Origin: Mycteria americana
Taxonomy: Eukaryota; Chordata; Aves; Ciconiiformes; Ciconiidae
Assembly (NCBI RefSeq): GCF_035582795.1
Contig: NC_134365.1
Span: forward strand, 221,667,887 to 221,731,886
Length of the DNA stretch: 64,000 nt
Direction: 5' to 3'
A model generated the notes under the pieces. That model was given only the letters and a program-made list of their open reading frames with translations. It was not told the origin of the DNA and did no database searches. Below, piece after piece: positions 60,960-64,000 of this stretch; the first letter of the stretch is position 1, and each line of letters starts with the position of its first letter. A program made the position numbers and the translations under genes.

Positions 60960-61812
60960 GTAAGGACTCCCCATCCACTTGTGTCGATGTTGCACCCTCG
61001 TGTCTATACATACGGGTTATGTTAAATGCTGGGAGTGATCCGACCATAGGGAAAATTCCTGTTGCATTCATAAGAGTATGACAGGGATTTCGTACTGTAA
61101 AGCATCTGCAGGACTGGAAGCAAACAGGATTTCTGTATAGTGATGATGAGCAAAGCACCCTCACATGGTATGGAAACCATACCTACAGCCATGTCTAAGC
61201 ATCGCACTGTGAAACAAAGACCTCATTTTGTTTCTGGAGGTGTGTTAGGTAGCACTTTGTCAGGTGCAGATCATCCTGCCCTGGGTTTGCTTCTCTCTTG
61301 AGATCCCTTTCCACTTGCCAGTTCAGCTCACAAACCCTGAAAAAATATTCAGGTCTTAAAAATGGTGGTTGAAATGAAAGTGGAAGTCGCAAACAAGAAA
61401 TTTTTTAAGACGGCGATAAAGAGGGGAGTTGACACGTCTGTCAGCTCCAGAGGTAAAAGCAGCTGGAGGCTTCAATAAACACATCTGAAATGATTAATTA
61501 TTTTTAAAGACAGTTAGATAATGTTTCTAAATAAGCTGTGATCAGAAGCTATACAAGCAATTATTTCAATCGTTACTTTGTGTTATAGATAATCTCTTGA
61601 CAATCCAGTATTTTACTGCCTGACTCCAGAAAGGAAAGTGTAGACTCGTGGACCAGGGGTCTGCATCCAGAGCTCTTCCCTCCAGACCACAGCCCTCTTC
61701 TTGTAGGGCTGCCCAGCCCAAGAGTCTGGGAAGGACACAGCTTGGCAGGTGGGCTGTGCTCTGGGATGTGGGTCCCATCAGCCCCTCTGACAACAGTCTT
61801 CATCTCCATCTC
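60960..61812. other. ADAM intron 6, start; no exon seen
   Basis: The next exon should encode the start of the metalloproteinase domain. None could be recognised here. Confidence 0.5.
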
Positions 61813-62110
61813 ATAGGATCATAGGATGACCCAGGTTGGAAGGGACCTCAGGAGGTCTCAGGTTCAGCCTCCTCCTCCACGCAGGGTCAGCTCTGAGGTC
61901 AAACCAGGTTGCTCAGGGCTTTATCCAGTCGGATCTTGAAGACGTCCAAGGATGGAGACTGCACAACCCCTCTGGGCAATCTCCTGCAGTGCTTGAATCT
62001 TCCTTACTAGTGTGTCAGAAAGAGATGCTCTGAGGATATAATTGCCCTTTTCTAGAGAAACCTCTGAACACCTTCCAGTGTGTGCTGCCTTTCCCTGACC
62101 TCCAGAGGGA
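61813..62110 (-). mobile_element. CR1 3' region, reverse orientation
   Basis: Starts with TCATAGGATCATAGGATGAC and CCAGGTTGGAAGGGACCTCA, the reverse complement of a CR1 tail of the TCCTATGA type, and continues through CAACCCCTCTGGGCAATCTC to CCTTCCAGTGTGTGCTGCCT. It is a different, probably older, subfamily than the plus-strand copies. Confidence 0.88.
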
Positions 62111-64000
62111 CCTGGAGGTGCAAGTCTTCGTGGCCATGGCTGGGTGCCTCTCTCCCAGCAGTCATTTTTGCTGAAGTCTTGTGAGCACCGAGTAAGGGGG
62201 AAGGTTATGTCACCTGCCTTTACTGATGCTACTTCTGCTCCTACATCCTATTTGTTTGCTTTTCTTTTCCCTCATTGAGTAGCAGAGTACTTTTGAGTCT
62301 CATCACTGTTCATCATACTTCTCTGATGGAGATGTTCGCAAATCTGCCAGCATGCTGTGTTAACCGCAGGCTGCTGGGATAGATCTTGAACAGTTTCTCC
62401 TCTGGGTCTGACTCCCTTGGGACTTCATTTAATGCATCTTTACATCTTGGCAATAAAGATCAGCAACTGCTCTCTCTGTGTGTCTAGTTAGTATTCACCT
62501 TACAGTAAGCAAATCTGAACTCTACTGCCCCGGTTTGTTTAAATTACACAAACAAAGCCTTAACAATGTCAAAATGCACACATCTGCTGGTTCTCTTCTG
62601 TTCAGAAACACAGTTTCCATGTTATCAAAGGAAATTAGTTTGTTCTCACATCACTTGATATTGGATATTACTGATGTGGTTGCTTCCAGAAACACCTTGG
62701 TTAGAAAAATAGTTTATTTGCTTTGATTTGTGAATGCTTTTAGAGCTTGTGAGGACTTTTGTCATTGCTGTTCCTGCTTTCAAAAGAGCTGAGATAAAGT
62801 GTTATTTTTGTACCTACAAGCGTGGATTATTTATAGCGACCGCCTGGCCTATGCCAGCGTACTGTGATTGCATTCGGTGAAAGAAATAAAGAGTGACATT
62901 CAGAGATGCTGCCTCCTGATAACAATATGAAGCATTTAGATGGAAGAATTACTTATCAGCTCCCATGGTGAAAATATAGTTTCATAAATTGCTACAATTT
63001 CGCTGAATTTACTGAGAACCTGCCAGGGAAAGAGGATAATTTATAATAATAATAAAGTGGTATTTGCTCAACAGAGAAGAGAGATGAGTCCCCATGCTTA
63101 AAATGACTTAAGCAACAGCGTATTTTTAGCCATGCATACTTCTGCAACAGCCAAACCATTTAGAAAGTTGTCCTCCTGAGAGATAGAAACTCCTCCTCCT
63201 CTCTTCTACCACCAAAACACCTAGGAACTACCCAGGAACAATGCTAACATGTCTTCCTCACCCCCACCTCAGCCAATGCCAAAGCTACCAGCCAGGTTTT
63301 CGTAGGGTCAGCTTCTTTTTCTCCTCATTACTTAACAAATCTGCAGATCTTGCACGTTCTCACAGTCGCACTGTGCGCTCACTCCATCAGAGATGGGACA
63401 TTGCTGCCAATGAGCAATACTTGCTCGGAGGAGAAGAATAACCCCCAGATTACCCATTAACCAATTGCTACCAGCAATTAATGTGCTGGATGTACAAAAT
63501 GTAGAAGTCAATGAGTTCTACCCAGCCCAAGACTGAGTGTGTTGTACTTTTAACTACGGAGCTCCCTGTTCACAGGTAAATGTGCAAAGGGCACAGGCAA
63601 GAAATACCAAAAATTATTTCCAGAGGCTGCTGGATCCCAGGCGCAGTACATGGAGCTTCTCGCTGGCTGGGTCTATCAGTGGGCACGTTCCCAATTTGCT
63701 GTATTACGCAGGCATGCTGGACAAAATGAAGAAAATCTGAGTAACAGTTATTTTCGTGGTTTTCATATGGCTTGAATAATTTCACTTCAGGACCAGTTCT
63801 TATCTGCAATTATCTGTTTACCCTCCTGGTATCTAGCATTGAGGCTGCTTGATGCAGGCAGCTCGTGCTGACCCCACTCAATTCTCCTTTGATGCAGTTT
63901 TTGTGGTGCCAAATTTAATGATTAAAAAATGGTCTGAGCACGTGCAAAAGTCTGCAGCTCATAGTGAGCTGATTTAACATGACCAATGCCAGGTAATCCC
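62111..64000. other. Presumed ADAM intron 6 continued; nothing recognised
   Basis: No exon, RNA gene or repeat identified on either strand to the window end. Confidence 0.45.

Noticed and set aside
61350-61480. Possible next ADAM exon (VVEMKVEVANKKFF-like translation)
   Set aside because: It superficially resembles the first strand of a metalloproteinase domain, but lacks the expected YxE(L/M)xxVVD wording and has no suitable acceptor and donor pair.

Overview
This window is bird nuclear DNA. Three things show it: seven CR1 retroposon pieces, most ending in the avian-type tail (GATTCTGTG repeats), a solo LTR of an avian endogenous retrovirus type, and exons of vertebrate genes with GT/AG splice sites. 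The species cannot be told from the sequence. Most of the 64 kb is non-coding; three genes can be supported.

Layout. (1) 719-10728, minus strand: the 5' end of SLCO2B1, an organic anion transporter. It consists of a 27-codon first coding exon (10648-10728), a 9.5-kb intron, then two exons covering the first two membrane segments (986-1123 and 719-885); the rest of the gene lies beyond position 1. (2) 10.7-43.1 kb: intergenic DNA with CR1 fragments, a decayed LINE-like stretch and simple repeats. (3) 43152-44123, plus strand: an intact one-exon olfactory receptor, the likely OR2AT4 orthologue, with a repeated polyadenylation signal downstream. SLCO2B1 and OR2AT4 are divergent neighbours here, as I recall them being in mammals (human 11q13), which supports both assignments. 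(4) 44.4-53.5 kb: intergenic, with one long CR1 copy. (5) 53.6-57.6 kb: a GC-rich repeat block made of a short 32-33-bp minisatellite split by a solo LTR with a 5-bp target duplication, a large TGGCA/TGGCG array with higher-order structure, and a 28-bp G-rich minisatellite. (6) 56393-60959, plus strand: six exons giving signal peptide and prodomain of an ADAM family metalloproteinase (ADAM20/ADAM9-like). Its first exon sits between the two large arrays, and the 28-bp array is inside its intron 1. The protease, disintegrin and later exons are not in the window. (7) 61-64 kb: presumed intron with one reverse-strand CR1.

The three genes are neighbours rather than a pathway: a membrane transporter, an odorant receptor and a secreted or membrane protease. 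I found no sign of an undescribed multi-gene system. The most unusual material is the repeat block around the ADAM signal exon. The very long reading frames there (up to 960 codons, both strands) are a by-product of repeat composition.
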